Shown piece after piece: positions 12,460 to 25,100 of a DNA stretch of 64,000 nt. Source of the DNA: Pleodorina starrii (Eukaryota; Chlorophyta; Chlorophyceae; Chlamydomonadales; Volvocaceae). Position numbers and translations under genes: made by a program. The stretch is taken from the NCBI GenBank assembly GCA_030267565.1, contig BRXU01000002.1, forward strand, positions 6,081,501-6,145,500, read 5' to 3'. How positions within the stretch are numbered: position 1 is the stretch's first letter; every line of letters begins with the position of its first letter. The notes under the pieces were generated by a model that made no database searches, was not told the origin of the DNA, and worked only from the letters and a program-made list of their open reading frames with translations.

Positions 12460-13520
12460 GTGGGGCAGAGGATTTCACTTACGGCCCTTGCGAAGAAGGA
12501 GTTTAAGAGCCGTAACGGCATTCTAGGCCAGTTCCAGAATAACACTGGCGGGCATGGGCATCGTGGGCGCGGTAGTGGCAATGGTGGTCGGGGCTTCCAG
12601 CAATATCGCGCCGCCGTGGCAGCCGCCGCCTCGGGCGCGTCAGGCCCAAGGCAGAGTGATGATGCATGGGGGCCCCCGCCACCCCTCTGCATGCGCGGAT
12701 CACGGAGTGGGAAGCTGCGTGGAAGGCGATTGGATCGGATGCACGCACGTTGCACGTGTTCAAGCACAGCGTTCCCGTCGAGTTCTTCGGGGGTCGCTCA
12801 CCGTCAGCGTTTGAGCCTCCCAGTTTTCCTGTCGATGCTGCGCAGCGTCGTTGGTGGTTGCTGGTTGGATACGGAGAACCGCGTCTGGTTGGGTTGGGCG
12901 CCACTTCCCGGGTGGACCCCGCCCGGTCTGTTGCCCACATGGTGAACGCGTTCTGTGTGCCCAAGCTGGGCAGCGTGTCCTGGCGGTTGGTAGTTAATCT
13001 GAAGCGCATGAATACCGCTCAGAAGGCGTATAAGTGTCGGTATGAGTCCCTCCGCACGCTCCGGCACATGGGGATCCAGGACGCCTGGATGGTCAAGGTT
13101 GACCTGGCCGATGCCTTCATTCTACAACATTCCCATCCGGCCGGCGGATCGCCGGTACTTCACGTTTCGTTTTTGTGGCGTGTTGTACGAGATGAATGCG
13201 TGCTCTCCCAATGGGGTGGCTCAACAGTCCGTACGGGTTCACCAAGAGCATGCGGAACGTTGTGCGCTGCTGGCGGGACCCCTTAGCGGCGGTGGGCAAG
13301 GGCCGGCGGCCTCTCTCGCCGCCTTTGCCACCGAACGAGTTTTTCCCAAGGGACGAGGCGGGCGCCGTACGGCTACTCGGACGGATTGCCGGCGCCCTGC
13401 CCCCCTCTCCTCTTGGCCTTCCTCCCTATTTCCCAAGGCTTCCACGCAATGCCCATGCATTCCCCGCACCCATGGTGCCATGGAACTGTCGCAGCTGCTG
13501 ATGATGCTATTTCGCTGGTC
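12460..13520 (+). pseudogene. DIRS-type reverse transcriptase remnant with gag-like leader
   Basis: A Gly/Arg-rich leader near 12,540-12,620 is followed, in another frame, by an RT-type region: AFCVPKLGSVSWRLVVNLKR (fingers), then WMVKVDLADAF (motif with the first catalytic Asp). Two frame changes follow. One near 13,118 leads to YNIPIRPADRRYFTFRFCG; one near 13,193 leads to ALPMGWLNSPYGFTKSM. The LPMGW.NSP..FTK block is characteristic of DIRS-like elements (compare Volvox Kangaroo in the literature). The copy ends before a Y-x-D-D motif can be seen, and no tyrosine recombinase was found, so it is truncated and inactive. Confidence 0.7.
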
Positions 13521-13724
13521 GCTGTCACAGCTGCTGCTTCCGGGCATTCAGCTGTTCGTGCTAGGCCGGCCGGCCCCTCCCACACATTCCTTGCCTCCAA
13601 CAACCGGGCTGCGGCTCGCTCGTATCTTGCACAGCCCGCTCCAGAACACGTTGGCTCTACTGGGCTGTCCCGGCCCCCAATAAGCGGACTGCAGCCCGCT
13701 CCCGGCGCTTGGCATCCAAGCGCC

Positions 13725-14054
13725 ATTCATATTGGACTTCTGATGATCGCGGCGGGGTCCAGAGCTATCCGCGTAATGCGTCAACCGTTTGCATAGCCGT
13801 CATCGCTCGCCATCTGGTCTATAAGGCGTATTGCCTTCCCTCATTATTGTTTGTTGATACTCATTCACGCTGCATTGGCATTGTCCGCTTTATTTCGGCT
13901 TTGCATTGGCCCTTCCCGGTTGCGGCCTTCTCCTTCCTGCTGTTCGTGCTCCCGTGCTGTTGCCTCGCAGAAATGGATTCCAGTAGTTCTGCCATTCTCA
14001 CAGGTATTAACGCGCGAAGTTTGCGCCCTCCGGGTGCTTGGTTCTCCTTCCTGC
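13725..14054. repeat. interspersed repeat S, copy 1 (uninterrupted at the Harbinger site)
   Basis: This stretch matches 28,985-29,116 plus 34,320-34,545 along its length: AAGCGCCATTCATATTG, GATGATCGCGGCG, GCCATCTGGTCT, TTGCCTTCCCTC, GCTGTTCGTGCTCCCGT and CTCCTTCCTGC occur in the same order. It runs through GTCTATAAGGCG without interruption, giving an empty site for the Harbinger element, and is cut at 14,054 by the KDZ element. Confidence 0.8.
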
Positions 14055-15005
14055 GAGTTAGGTTACGGCCCAGGATCGTGGCTCAGGACATGTCCCGAAC
14101 AATGACAGACCCCTCTGGCTCAGGACATGTCCCGACTCAGGACATGTCCTGAGCCACGATCCGGGGCCGCCCCAGCGCAAGCCCGTATCTCAATGCATGA
14201 TGATTGTTTTATAACTTTGTAATGTTGAATCGGTTTGACGACTCGCCATTCAGTGGCACACCGTGGGACCGGGTCCCATGCTCCGACCCAATATTCCAAT
14301 GCAAATGGATTATTTAATAAGGTATTAAATATCCGATGGGTTTGGCTACCCGCCACGAAGCGGTATACTGCGGGAGCGGGAGCCACGGTTCGTGGCTCGG
14401 GACATGTCCCGAGTCGGGACATGTCCTGAGCCACGATCCGTGGCCGCCCCAGCATAAGCTGACATCCCTTTCAGGTTGATTATTTATTTGTTTATTTATT
14501 ATTATATCGGTCTGGCGACCCGCCACGAAGCGGTATACTGCGGCAGCGGGAGCCACGATCCGTGGCCGCCCCAGCATAAGCTGATACCCCTTTTCAGGTT
14601 GACTATTTATTTGTTTATTTATTATTATATCGGTCTGGCGACCCGCCACGAAGCGGTATACTGCGGCAGCGGGAGCCACGGTTCGTGGCTCGGGACATGT
14701 CCCGAGTCGGGACATGTCCTGAGCCACGATCCGTGGCCGCCCCAGCATAAGATGACACCCCTTTTCAGGTTGACTATTTATTTATATATTTATTTTTATA
14801 TCGGTCGCCACGAAGCGGTACACTGCGGGAGCGGGAGCCACGATTCGTGGCTCGGGACATGTCCTGAGCCACGATCCTGGGGCCGCCCCAGCATAAGCTG
14901 ACATCCCTTTTCAGGTTGACTATTTATTTATTTATTTATTATTATATCGGTCGCCACAAAGCGGTACACTGCGGGTGCGGGAGCCACGATTCGTGGCTCG
15001 CGGGA
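14055..15005. repeat. KDZ element left terminal repeat with tandem extension
   Basis: The first part is the inverted partner of 28,411-28,918. Beyond it, about five copies of a 120-165-bp unit follow. Each contains CGCCACGAAGCGGTA.ACTGCGG, GGGAGCCACG, GGCCGCCCCAGCATAAG and an AT-rich TATTTATTTATT..TATATCGGTC tail. Several GGGACATGTCC(C/T) palindromes lie in tandem between GGCTCGGG and CCGAGCC arms. Confidence 0.8.
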
Positions 15006-15749
15006 CGCTGTATGACTGCTGAAAGTATTGTGTATATGAACGGACTGGAGAATGTACCTTTCCATACGCATTACATTCGTATTAATAACGGCACCCGCCA
15101 GCGACAACACGGCTCAGCGGTCACATGCTGTCCCACGGGTCAAAGAACACATGCATGGTCATCCTTAGCCGTCCAAAGCAACCAGCCCATTCAGTACACG
15201 CACATTCCAACCCCATCCTCTGCATCGCTGCGTGCAGCAAATTGGCTTCAAAACCATGAGCACAACACCTTCGCCTCAACCCATCATAAACCATCCGTCA
15301 AATGAATGTGCACGCTGCCGTACCGGTCACCTTTCCGAAGGTACCCATCACCCATGTTAATATACCTGCCCACGGCGTCGCCCAACGATAAGCCCAGCAG
15401 CATCGACCCTGGTTGCTCTACCAATGTGTCATAATCGCAATGACGCGTGTTCAGGATGAAAACAAAAAAGCGGAGTGTCCAGACACGACATGACAGGCAC
15501 GACACCGTCAATGGCACGTAGTGTGTTGCTCCACGCAAGCCGTACACCCGCCACTATCCTATTGGACAACATACTTTGCCCGTCAGTACGCGAGACACAA
15601 ATGCCAATCCACCCAACCCAGTACAGCGCCTGTTCACGGTTGCTATGGTGTGCAGTATACACACGAGGCCCTAAAGAGACAGTGTTCCCAAACCGCAAGT
15701 ACCCCGCCTTAACACGAGTCTCAAACAGCAAGCGCCCCCATGGTCCACA
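15006..15749. other. 3' flank of the KDZ transposase gene
   Basis: No further gene assigned. A minus-strand frame of 100 codons (15,731-15,429) opens just past the transposase stop but has no recognisable domain or splice link. TTACA at about 15,066 would read TGTAA, the volvocine poly(A) signal, on the minus strand. Confidence 0.35.
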
Positions 15750-18700
15750 TCAACCCCGCAAGTTTGCACTGACGTACAGGAAGAACCGCAGGTAGAGGAG
15801 GAACATGGGCTGGCTCATGTATGCACAGTGGCTTTTGAGTAGCGCAAGCTTGGCATTCTGCAGGGTAGGGACGAAACGCGGGACGGTTGAATGTTACCTC
15901 GGACACGAAGAACAAGGAGAAGGAACACAGCCCGCCTAGCTAGAAGGAACACGGCCCGCTTCTCACCTTCTGCTCGGCGAGCTGCGAGTTCAAGACCTTG
16001 TGCTGTGGGTATGTAGAAATGTCGTAACCACGTGAGCACCCTTTGTGCCCCTTGTAATGGGTTTTGTCAATCAGGAATGTAGTTTCCGCCGCCCATTCTG
16101 GCTCTCGGTTGAGGCAGTACGTATGACCGTGGCAGTTGTTGTCATACACAACAACCGAAGGGGCAGTTGTAAACCGCGTGTAAAGCCACTCAAAGAGGGT
16201 CTTCGGCGACTCCGAGTCATGTTAAACCCCAGGCAAGCAGAGCACTTGATGCAGTGCACGACAAACAACCCTGGGGTCAGACCACGTGTAACGTTCTTGT
16301 ACTTCGTACATACATGACCAGTTCGCTGCGACCGCAAGTCGGCCGCATACCTGCAATGCGCGGAAGGCACAGTTACTTATTAAGAAACCAAGGACAGCCG
16401 TTCGATTGCGTACCCACTTTCGGACGTGACGCTGAACTGGCAGGGACGGGTAGTAGTACCCGGACTTTAGGAACTCCTCTTCAGCTGTTTGAAAAGAAAC
16501 CGCTTGGCCTGCAAACCAAAAAAGGGAACGTTTTGAGACATAGCCAACACAAAGACTCCATTGGCCAAATAGAAATGGCGTATATTATCTCTATACCTTC
16601 GGTGGTCCTCCGCACTCTTGCAGAAGACTCAGCGCCAGCTTTTTGAGCAGCTTGACGTGCGGCCGACTCAGACACGTACTTTTTGAGGGGGACGGGAACC
16701 AAACCGTTAGCCGCTTTCTGCACTGCCGTAGTGAGCATCGAGCGCGCGGCACTAGCCAACCCATTGGCCTCCAAGTGGTACAATACGAAATCGTACAGCA
16801 AGGGTGCGTGCTCCTGCGGTCACGAGATGAAATAAGACAAAGCCTAACTCGTATAGATAGATAAGTAGTACGATACCTTACCAGAAGCGTACGGCAGTCC
16901 AGAGGCATAGCCAGACCAGTCACGATAATGCGCTGCACTACGGCATGCGTAGGTCGGGGCACCAAGCTGCACATGGGGCTGTCGGAGACGGAAGCCCGCA
17001 GGAAATGGTAGACACGGTCTGGTAGCGCGGAGACAACCTTAGTGACGTTGCCAACGCTAAATGTCTGTGTCATGCCCTTCACGAAAAGACGAAAATGCAA
17101 GGGTATCAGGTATTATTACACTTAAAGTACGCAGTCGATGTCACTAACTTACCAGGAAAGGTGAAAGTGAATGACCGGCACTCTGTGGTACCGTGACAGC
17201 CCGCACTACCTCGCTGTACTCATCAGTTGACAGACCTACGTCCTTGTCGCTGGGATTGGGCGTTGAGAAAAAGCGGCGCAGTCGGGCGCACAAATACGTG
17301 TTATTTACCAGTACCCTTTCGGAGTGCAAGGATCCAGTCGCGAGGTCAGCCGTAGTGGGTGTCAACCAGGGAACAGTCTGGAAAGCCTGAAACAGGAAGA
17401 ATTGGTGTTCAAAGGCAGGTCGCAAGATATATAGCACAATGCGTGCCTGCTGTACCTACCATGTTGCGGGTCGTCCCCAGGATGATACCATCCGCAATTA
17501 GGCATTGGTTCCGCTCCTGGTCAGGGCACTTGCAGCTGAAGACGTTGCTGTAGTCGATTTGCTGCAGGGCAATGTAGTTGAGCCATGCCTCACGAAACCT
17601 GCACCACAGAGGTAGGGCGGTCGTACTGTGTGCAACGGGGGCGAGAGTGCTTGTTTGTCTATGCCGTAATTGTGCAGGACAGTACGGCAGGACATGCGAC
17701 TGTAGCAACTTACAAAAGCAGGCGCGTCGATTGTCAACACACAGATACTCATACCCACTGCCCGCATACCACGATCATGGCAACTACTCACGGCGTCCTC
17801 TTGCCCATCAAGTAGTCTACACGGTCCTGTGTCAACGGCTCTTGTGCAGAGGCCGCATACTCATGGATTACTGTCCTCCAGAAGGAGTGGAATGGCAGAC
17901 ACACGGTCGCCATTTGAATCGAATAACTGCGGCAACATGGAGGGGGGTGTCATTAGGCAATCCACACAATTGAGGGGACCTCCGCAGGTCCACTCACCAG
18001 CGTAACAGCTTGTGGGAGAATAATTCACGGGAGTTGAGGTTCAGGATGCCCGCCTCGGCGCCATCGTATGGAAGGACTTTGCCGCATGAACACCGGTGTT
18101 GCATGACTTTCACGTTGTAGAGGTCAGACACGCAAAACAGAAGGGAATCCTCGTGGCATACTTCAGGCACGGCCAAGCACCAAGGTGCCCCACAGTCACA
18201 GTTGCCCGGCAAGGGAGCTAGGCGAGCAATGACCCTATCCGATGGCACCACTGTCGGTGTGGCGATGGAGGAACCGTCGAACGAAATAGGGGGTATGTGT
18301 GTCTACAGGAAGTGCACGGGGGGGGGGGGGGGCAGGGTGCTGTCGGTGTAGCAAGAGCATGTGGGTTTGGACTTGCAAGCCGACAGAAGCAACTCGATAC
18401 TTGTGGCATTATGGAGGAGGGCGAGAAAGGTATGATAAGTTGGCAAGGGAAGCACAGCAGTGTTTATCTTGCAGTATTCGGTGGTCTGGTGCGGCAATAA
18501 AATACGGCATTGATTGGGGAATCGCAGGGTCCCCCCGGACCTAGCCCACAGCCGGCGGCACGGATGTTAAACACACATCTGATGCGAATCACCCGGGCAA
18601 GACGACACACTATAAACTCGCCTGGGAGACGGAACGAACACGCAGGTTGCCGTGCTCGTCGACGTAGCGGGACAAGAGCTCGTCCAAGCGCCGTATGTCT

Positions 18701-19800
18701 GCCACTTCTGATTCCCGCTCGGCGGCTTCTAGCTCAGGGCCCAGAACGGCGATGACAGATTGCGCGTGTCGGCAGCTCTTGTTCGCAAAGCACGTGGTGC
18801 ATCGACAGCGTGGTCCCTGGACCACGACGACAGCGTAATCGTCTGGGCTGTTAGATACATTGTACCAAGAACGCCCAGCGTCTTGAAATCCAGGCATGTA
18901 TAGCTCCTTCACGCCGGGTACAGCTGGTGTTGCGACAGATGCAGTGTCAGGCGTCCACTTGGTCAGTCGTATCCAAGCCTGCGCGCGTCGAGAGCAAGAG
19001 CCAAATCTCAACTTTGCATAAGTTTATTCGGCTGAGCATCGACGAGAAAGTATTACGGTATTATTCGGCTCAACGTCATCATTCAACCTACCAACACGTT
19101 TCCTAGCCGTTTTCCCTCCAACTTATTACCTGTAAAACCTTGGTGTGCTTGCATTCGGATACCATAGAATGGCGCCCATCGGCCGACCATGAAGCAACTA
19201 CCGTGTCGGGGATGTCCTCCCAGGTAGACTTGGACTTGAGTTGCTCCGCACAGCAAGTGCACCATAGTGCATGTGGAAAGTCGGGTATGTTACTAAACAG
19301 CCTTAGCGAAGGAAATGCGAAGGCGTCGTGGCGAAGACAGCCTTGACTATCGGTGTCTGGGAAGCAGAATGTATATGAGCAGTTGCCGCGCGTGTAGACA
19401 GCACATGGCGGCTGTTGTTGTAGACCATAGCAGGTTTGCAGCCGCTGGATATAGTCCAATACCGCCGGGTCAACAGTCAGTGCCGCAACCGGGCTGACCG
19501 CATCCATGTGAGCTTCACAGTCATCGTCATGAGGAAGATCAGCAGTATCTTGGTGAGCGCGGAAGTCTGAATGCGGACACACAGGCTGAAGCTGCGGAGG
19601 TCGTGCATGCACGGCCGAGCCGTTGGCGTTTGCACCAGAAAACGAAGTGGCAAGTGGCGATACCCTATGTACCTCAATGCCTGTCTCAGTAACACATTTG
19701 TTAAAGAAAAGGGGAAGGCGACCCCTCCGGTCCCCTGTGAATGGAGCAATGGAGAGCAGCAATACTATGGCAAACGACCCGAGCACAAGGTAAATTGTAG
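15750..19800 (-). CDS. KDZ-family transposase, 11 predicted exons
   Basis: Minus-strand exons with matching phases: E1 ~19,800-19,130; E2 from 18,978; E3 18,250-17,998; E4 17,926-17,792; E5 17,598-17,460; E6 17,386-17,153; E7 17,076-16,882; E8 16,813-16,597; E9 16,508-16,414; E10 16,350-15,967; E11 15,857-15,750 (TGA). Domains in order: a Cys-rich N-terminal part; a SWIM-like cluster CRCTTCFANKSCRH (E2); a CxC-type cluster CSCGKVLPYDGAEAGI (E3); FSCKCPDQ..CLIADGIILG (E5, candidate first acidic residue); TPGLFVVHCIKCSACLGF, ESPKTLFEWLYTRF, YDNNCHGH and FLIDKTHYKGHKGC (E10); and YMSQPMFLLYLRFFL at the C-terminus. These blocks are the KDZ signature. The E2-E3 junction is unresolved. E10 needs frame changes near 16,225 and between 16,350 and 16,450, so this copy may be dead. 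An apparent membrane segment at the start of the E1 frame may not belong to the protein. Confidence 0.8.
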
Positions 19801-19939
19801 CCGACATTATGCTTAGGAGTAGTGTGTATGAAGGTGGTGCGTGGGGAAGCAACTTTAAATTCGCCTGACAAACTAGCCGTACGAGTAGTACCGTCTTCAA
19901 TTCAAACATGAATCGGCGAAGCCTGGCAGAGCAGGCGAA

Positions 19940-21625
19940 GCATTGGTGATCTTCGTAGAGTAAGGCCTTGAAAAGTTGAATGCTGTGACCAGGCTGTCGC
20001 CACCCACGGGACTCCTAAACACACTGCCTTCATAGCCCTGTCGTGGAATCGCAGCCAATACGCGGTTGCAAGGTCCCAGCTGCCTTGAATGATATACGGG
20101 ACCAGTAGCCAAGCAGTCATGACGAAGAGAGACCGTTCGAGCCCGGAGCGGGTCTCAGATCTGCCTGAGCCAACGGGAGTCACCACCCACGGGACTCCTA
20201 AATGCACTTCCTTCGTAGCCCTGTCACGGAATCGCAACCAAATCCGCGGCTGCAAGTTCCCAGCTATTCTATATAATATAGCAGTCCATAAGCCAAGCAG
20301 TCGTGACGAAGAGACACCGGGGCGGGCCTCAGATCGGCCTGGGCCAACGGGAGTCACCACCCACGGGACTCCTAAACACACTTCCTTCGTAGCCCTGTTC
20401 CGGAATCGCAACCAAATCCGCGGCTGCAAGTTCCCAGCTATTCTATATAATATAGCAGTCCATAAGCCAAGCAGTCATGACGAAGAGACACCGGGGCGGG
20501 CCTCAGATCTGCCTGAGCCAACGGGAGTCACCACCCACGGGACTCCTAAACGCACTTCCTTCGTAGCGCTGTCGTGGAATCGCAACCAAATCCGCATTTG
20601 CAAGTTCCCAGCTGCCTTGATAGATATACGGGACCAGTAGCCAAGCAGTCATGACGAAGAGAGACCGTTCGAGCCCGGGGCGGGCCTCAGATCTGCCTGA
20701 GCCAACGGGAGTCACCACCCACGGGACTCCTAAACGCACTTCCTTCGTAGCCCTGTCCCGGAATCGCAACCAAATCCGCATTTGCAAGTTCCCAGCTGCC
20801 TTGATAGATATACGGGACCAGTAGCCAAGCAGTCATGACGAAGAGAGACCGTTCGAGCCCGGGGCGGGTCTCAGATCTGCCTGAGCCAACGGGAGTCACC
20901 ACCCACGGGACTCCTAAACGCACTTCCTTCGTAGCCCTGTCGCGGAATCGCAACCAAATCCGCGGCTGCAAGTTCCCAGCTGCCATGAATGATATACGGG
21001 ACCAGTAGCCAAGCAGTCATGACGAAGAGAGACCGTTCGAGCCCGGGGCGGGCCTCAGATCTGCCTGAGCCAATGGGAGTCACCACCCACGGGACTCCTA
21101 CACACACTTCCTTCGTAGCCCTGTCGCGGAATCGCAACCAAATCCGCGGCTGCAAGTTCCCAGCTATTCTATATAATATGGCAGTCCGTAAGCCAAGCAG
21201 TCATGACGAAGAGACACCGGGGCGGGCCTCAGATCTGCCTGAGCCACAGGCAGTCGTGACCCACAGGACTCCTAAACACACTTCCTTCGTAGCCCTGTCG
21301 CGGAATCGCAACCAAATCCGCGGCTGCAAGTTCCCAGCTATTCTATATAATATAGCAGTCCATAAGCCAAGCAGTCATGACGAAGAGACACCGGGGCGGG
21401 CCTCAGATCTGCCTGAGCCAACGGGAGTCACCACCCACGGGACTCCTAAACGCACTTCCTTCGTAGCCCTGTCCCGGAATCGCAACCAAATCCGCGGCTG
21501 CAAGTTCCCAGCTATTCTATATAATATAGCAGTCCATAAGCCAAGCAGTCATGACGAAGAGACACCAGGGCGGGCCTCAGATCTGCCTGAGCCAACGGGA
21601 GTCACCACCCACGGGACTCACACAC
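19940..21625. repeat. minisatellite of alternating 174- and 184-bp units
   Basis: About nine units are marked by AAGCAGTCATGACGAAGAGA at 20,111, 20,295 (one variant), 20,469, 20,643, 20,827, 21,011, 21,195, 21,369 and 21,543. Spacings are 184 or 174 bp. The 10-bp difference is the presence or absence of GACCGTTCGAGCC-type sequence. Several units carry TATATAATATA. The array lies between the 5' end of the transposase gene and the 3' end of the PHD-Ulp1 gene, inside the KDZ element. Long open frames across it are by-products of the repeats. Confidence 0.9.
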
Positions 21626-22145
21626 ACACGCTTACAGACGCAGTCACCGAAAAACACCTGAGAACCCACACCATTGTCTCCCAGGAAGGGAAGTGCAAAT
21701 TGGGAAACGCCAGGCATCGCCCGGGCCCGCCACGGGCGCGGTCACACACAGCAACGCACAAGCGAGCGTATGCACGCGCGTGTAGCCGCCCCATTGGCGA
21801 TGGCCTACACACATACACCCCCCCAACACCAAGTCCCTCACATCTTCTCTACAACAGCGCGGCGCACCGCCACCGACTTTCTCACATACAGCTGCACCGC
21901 CTATGACTTCCACCGACCGTGTTCCTTGGCGCCCCGCTGGTCTGTTTTGCCCGCCCACCTAAACCCTGATGCCCCCCGCCTGCTAGCTCCAGCCCGCTCC
22001 ACATGGTCAGCACCGCCACACCATCCCAAAGAAACCCAACACGAGCCAGCAGGCATCTGCGTGAACTCTGCCCCTGCCCGGCTCCCCGCTTTCCCGCCGC
22101 CGGAGCCAGCCCCCAGGAGCCCTACGTACCGCCTCATGTGGGCTC

Positions 22146-25100
22146 TCAGTGCAACTTTGAGCGCAACGGGGGCAAGTCAACCACCTTGGTGACGAGCATG
22201 TACAGAAAGTACTTGCGCAGCGTGGTCACATCGATACTCGCACCTCGGCCTGGAACTGCGATTCGCCTTCCGACAAGGTACGCGAATAACATTGTGAAAA
22301 TGCCGCAGTCTTTGTCGTTCCCCTGCTGGACCACGTTAGGCGGCGTGTGCTGAGTCCATTCCGCCTGGTTGATGCGGTTGCCAAAGCGTGTGGTCGCATC
22401 ATCAATCCACCGCAGCAGGTTTGCTGTTATTTCCGACCTGTCCGCCTACATGAATATCGACAACAAGGGGGGGGGGTGAGACTTTCAAGGACAGCATTGG
22501 TGGCACTTCGGCAAACCCAGCATTTCCTAGCATGACTTACATGAAAGGAGTCATACACCGTGATGCTCTTTCCCTGCACGTCAATGACGGCGCAAACCCA
22601 GTGACCACACGGCTTCTCGGCCGTGTCCCCCTTCGGGGGCGGGATGAAGACGGGGACTACAAGTACATCCTGCCCCGTCAGGCCCTCATCCGCGTTGGCC
22701 TACGGGAGTGACAAGGGGTTGGTGTCGGCTTCCTTGAAGCCGGAAAAAGGGCGGGGCCCCACTAAATCCGTACGGGTTAAGTTGAGTGCTAGGGCGGCGA
22801 GGGCGTGAAGTGTGAGAGTGTCGACATTCCTGCTGATAGACAGCCAGAGCTTTTTCCCGAAATGCCTGCTAGCCGAGTCGTTAGCAAGGCCTGCCGGCGC
22901 CGCGTGAAGCGCGTCATCCCGGCGGGTGCATGAGCGCATGTGCGCATCGACCGAAATACGGCATTTCCAAAGCGAGCGGCGAGGGCGTCAACTGTGAGAG
23001 TGTCGACATTCCTGCTGATAGGCAGCCAGAGCTTTATATCTGAAATGCCTGCGGCTTCAGCAATCCGACCCATGTTTAGCATCGCGGGCCGTCTCGGCAC
23101 TGTGCAACTCTTCCGGCCAGCGCATTGGCTGAAGTTACTTGACAGTAGACATGGAGTGTATCATTTACACATCACGCAGGCTGACTTGACAATAGGACAG
23201 CGGAACTGTTTGCGAGGGTTGATTGCAACGACGTGCAGTTGCCGACGAGAGTGCACAGGCTTCGCTACTGAGGTATTCACCGTAGAGGAGGCTTGAATGC
23301 TTAGGGACAGGGATTCCCTAGGTTGCCGACTGGACTTGTTGGGCGGCCCGCAGAAGACTGCCGCATCGTGTGTGCAATTTGCGTCTTGGCGTCCAACAAC
23401 CAGCAGTTTGCCCCTCATGGTTTGTCCCATGCAATCTTTGTAATATAAGTGTGCGTCAAGTCGGTCGGACCGGCAAGCAGAGCTGCTGTGGTGTGTTCAC
23501 GGGAAGATTGTTCGCAATGCAAACATATTTGGTCGCCGAAACGAAGATTCATTTCACGCCGTCATGTCAGAATTCCAGTTCGACAAACGATGGATCTTCT
23601 GGAATTAATTATAGGCCGAGAGGCGTTGGTTTGACCTCGGCCTCGGTCCATGGAGACTGCCAAACTGGTTTTTACTCATACGAGGTTGGGTTCCTATAAT
23701 AAATTTACCATGCAATAAAGAACGTAATATTTTACTTATGGAGTCTTTCCGTTGGCCGAAATTCTGCACTTATGCTTTTACATTAGACATCAGACAGTGC
23801 GGGCACGGACATGGGCAATCCTACAGGGCGGGGCCCCCCTGGGCGCTTCGCGCTGGGGCCCCGCCCAAAAACGCATCGTTATCGAATACTGGCATGCCTG
23901 GTGGACTGATTCAGGGGAAAGACGGCCTATAGCAAAAGAGGCGGCACTGGTAACAATTGTGGTCTTACCACGGAGCTGTGCTTTAGTGCCCTCGCGATCC
24001 AGCGCTGCACTTCACTGGAGTCGTACACGCCGCGATTCTGAAAAAGCTTGCCGTACAAGTGAGTGCTAAAGAACATGCACCGTGGATATCTCCGCTGTCC
24101 ATCTTCGCCAAGCGGTTCTGCTCGGAGCTGCCCGTCGTGAATCTACATGCATGAAGGCATGGCGCATTAGTTCCTCGCGCGTGCGGGCAGCGGGCCTTGT
24201 GTATTGCATCACCTAGCACTCCATGCCCTTCCCTTTAACCCGCCATCACACATTCGCGGCCAGCTACCCATACTTATGCTCTTACCTGAAGCAAGCCGGT
24301 AAATAAGTCAATGACTTCATCAGCCACGCAGGCCAGAGGGGCCATGGAGTTCTGCAGCTTGTCCCTCGTCAACACGATCTCGACACGGGGGTTTGGCTTG
24401 TAGTGCACGATCACGTCCTCGGGGCCATACTTTTTAGAACCCGTGGACGTATACGTGTCGCGCCATACGTTGGGCTGCATGACGCGCATCCACTCGGCCT
24501 CCACATCAGGCTCGTCGGCCGGGCTCTCATCATCGGGGCTCACGTAAGGGGGGCGTGTCCCATTGGCGCTGACTGGGGTAGACTTGGAGCGGAATGGAGG
24601 GGCGAGCTGGGCCAGAGGCAAGTCATCTTCCAGTTCAGCATCCTCCGGAACGGGAGCAAGCTGTGCAGAGTCCTGGTTGTATTTGGGTTTATCCGTTGGA
24701 GAGGATGTCACGGGATTGCGCTTGGCTTCGACACACCTTGAGCAAATCCAGTCCCCGGGAGGCGGATATGGCAGCATCGAGAGACAGAAGGTGTGGTAGC
24801 ACTTATTGCAGCGATCGCACACGAGCATGAGAGCTGTTCCCGATCGACGACCGCAGGTCATACATGGATCGTCTATGGACGGGGGATTCAAAGCTGCGTA
24901 ATTGAGCATAGGCCCTGTCTGATGTGCAAATCCATACATCTGCGACTGACGGCGGCCAGGGGCCTTTGTCTTGACCGTATCGTTGCTTGCAGCACGCTTC
25001 GATGGAAGAGATGCCACCTTCGAGGGGGCGGCAGCGGGATTGCCGGCTGGTGGTGGCGGCGGCATGGTGTACTGCTGGGGGAGGGTCGCGGCGGAGGTCG

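Noticed and set aside
17700..17775. Extra 45-nt transposase exon (YEYLCVDNRRACF)
   Set aside because: Splice sites look usable, but including it breaks the phase into the next, well-supported exon.
20989..21906. 305-codon plus-strand frame over the 174/184-bp repeats
   Set aside because: It arises from the minisatellite, changes identity with unit length and has no domain.
22712..23867. Helitron assignment for the hairpin-ended element
   Set aside because: Subterminal hairpins fit, but the ends are not TC..CTRR and the target is not A^T.
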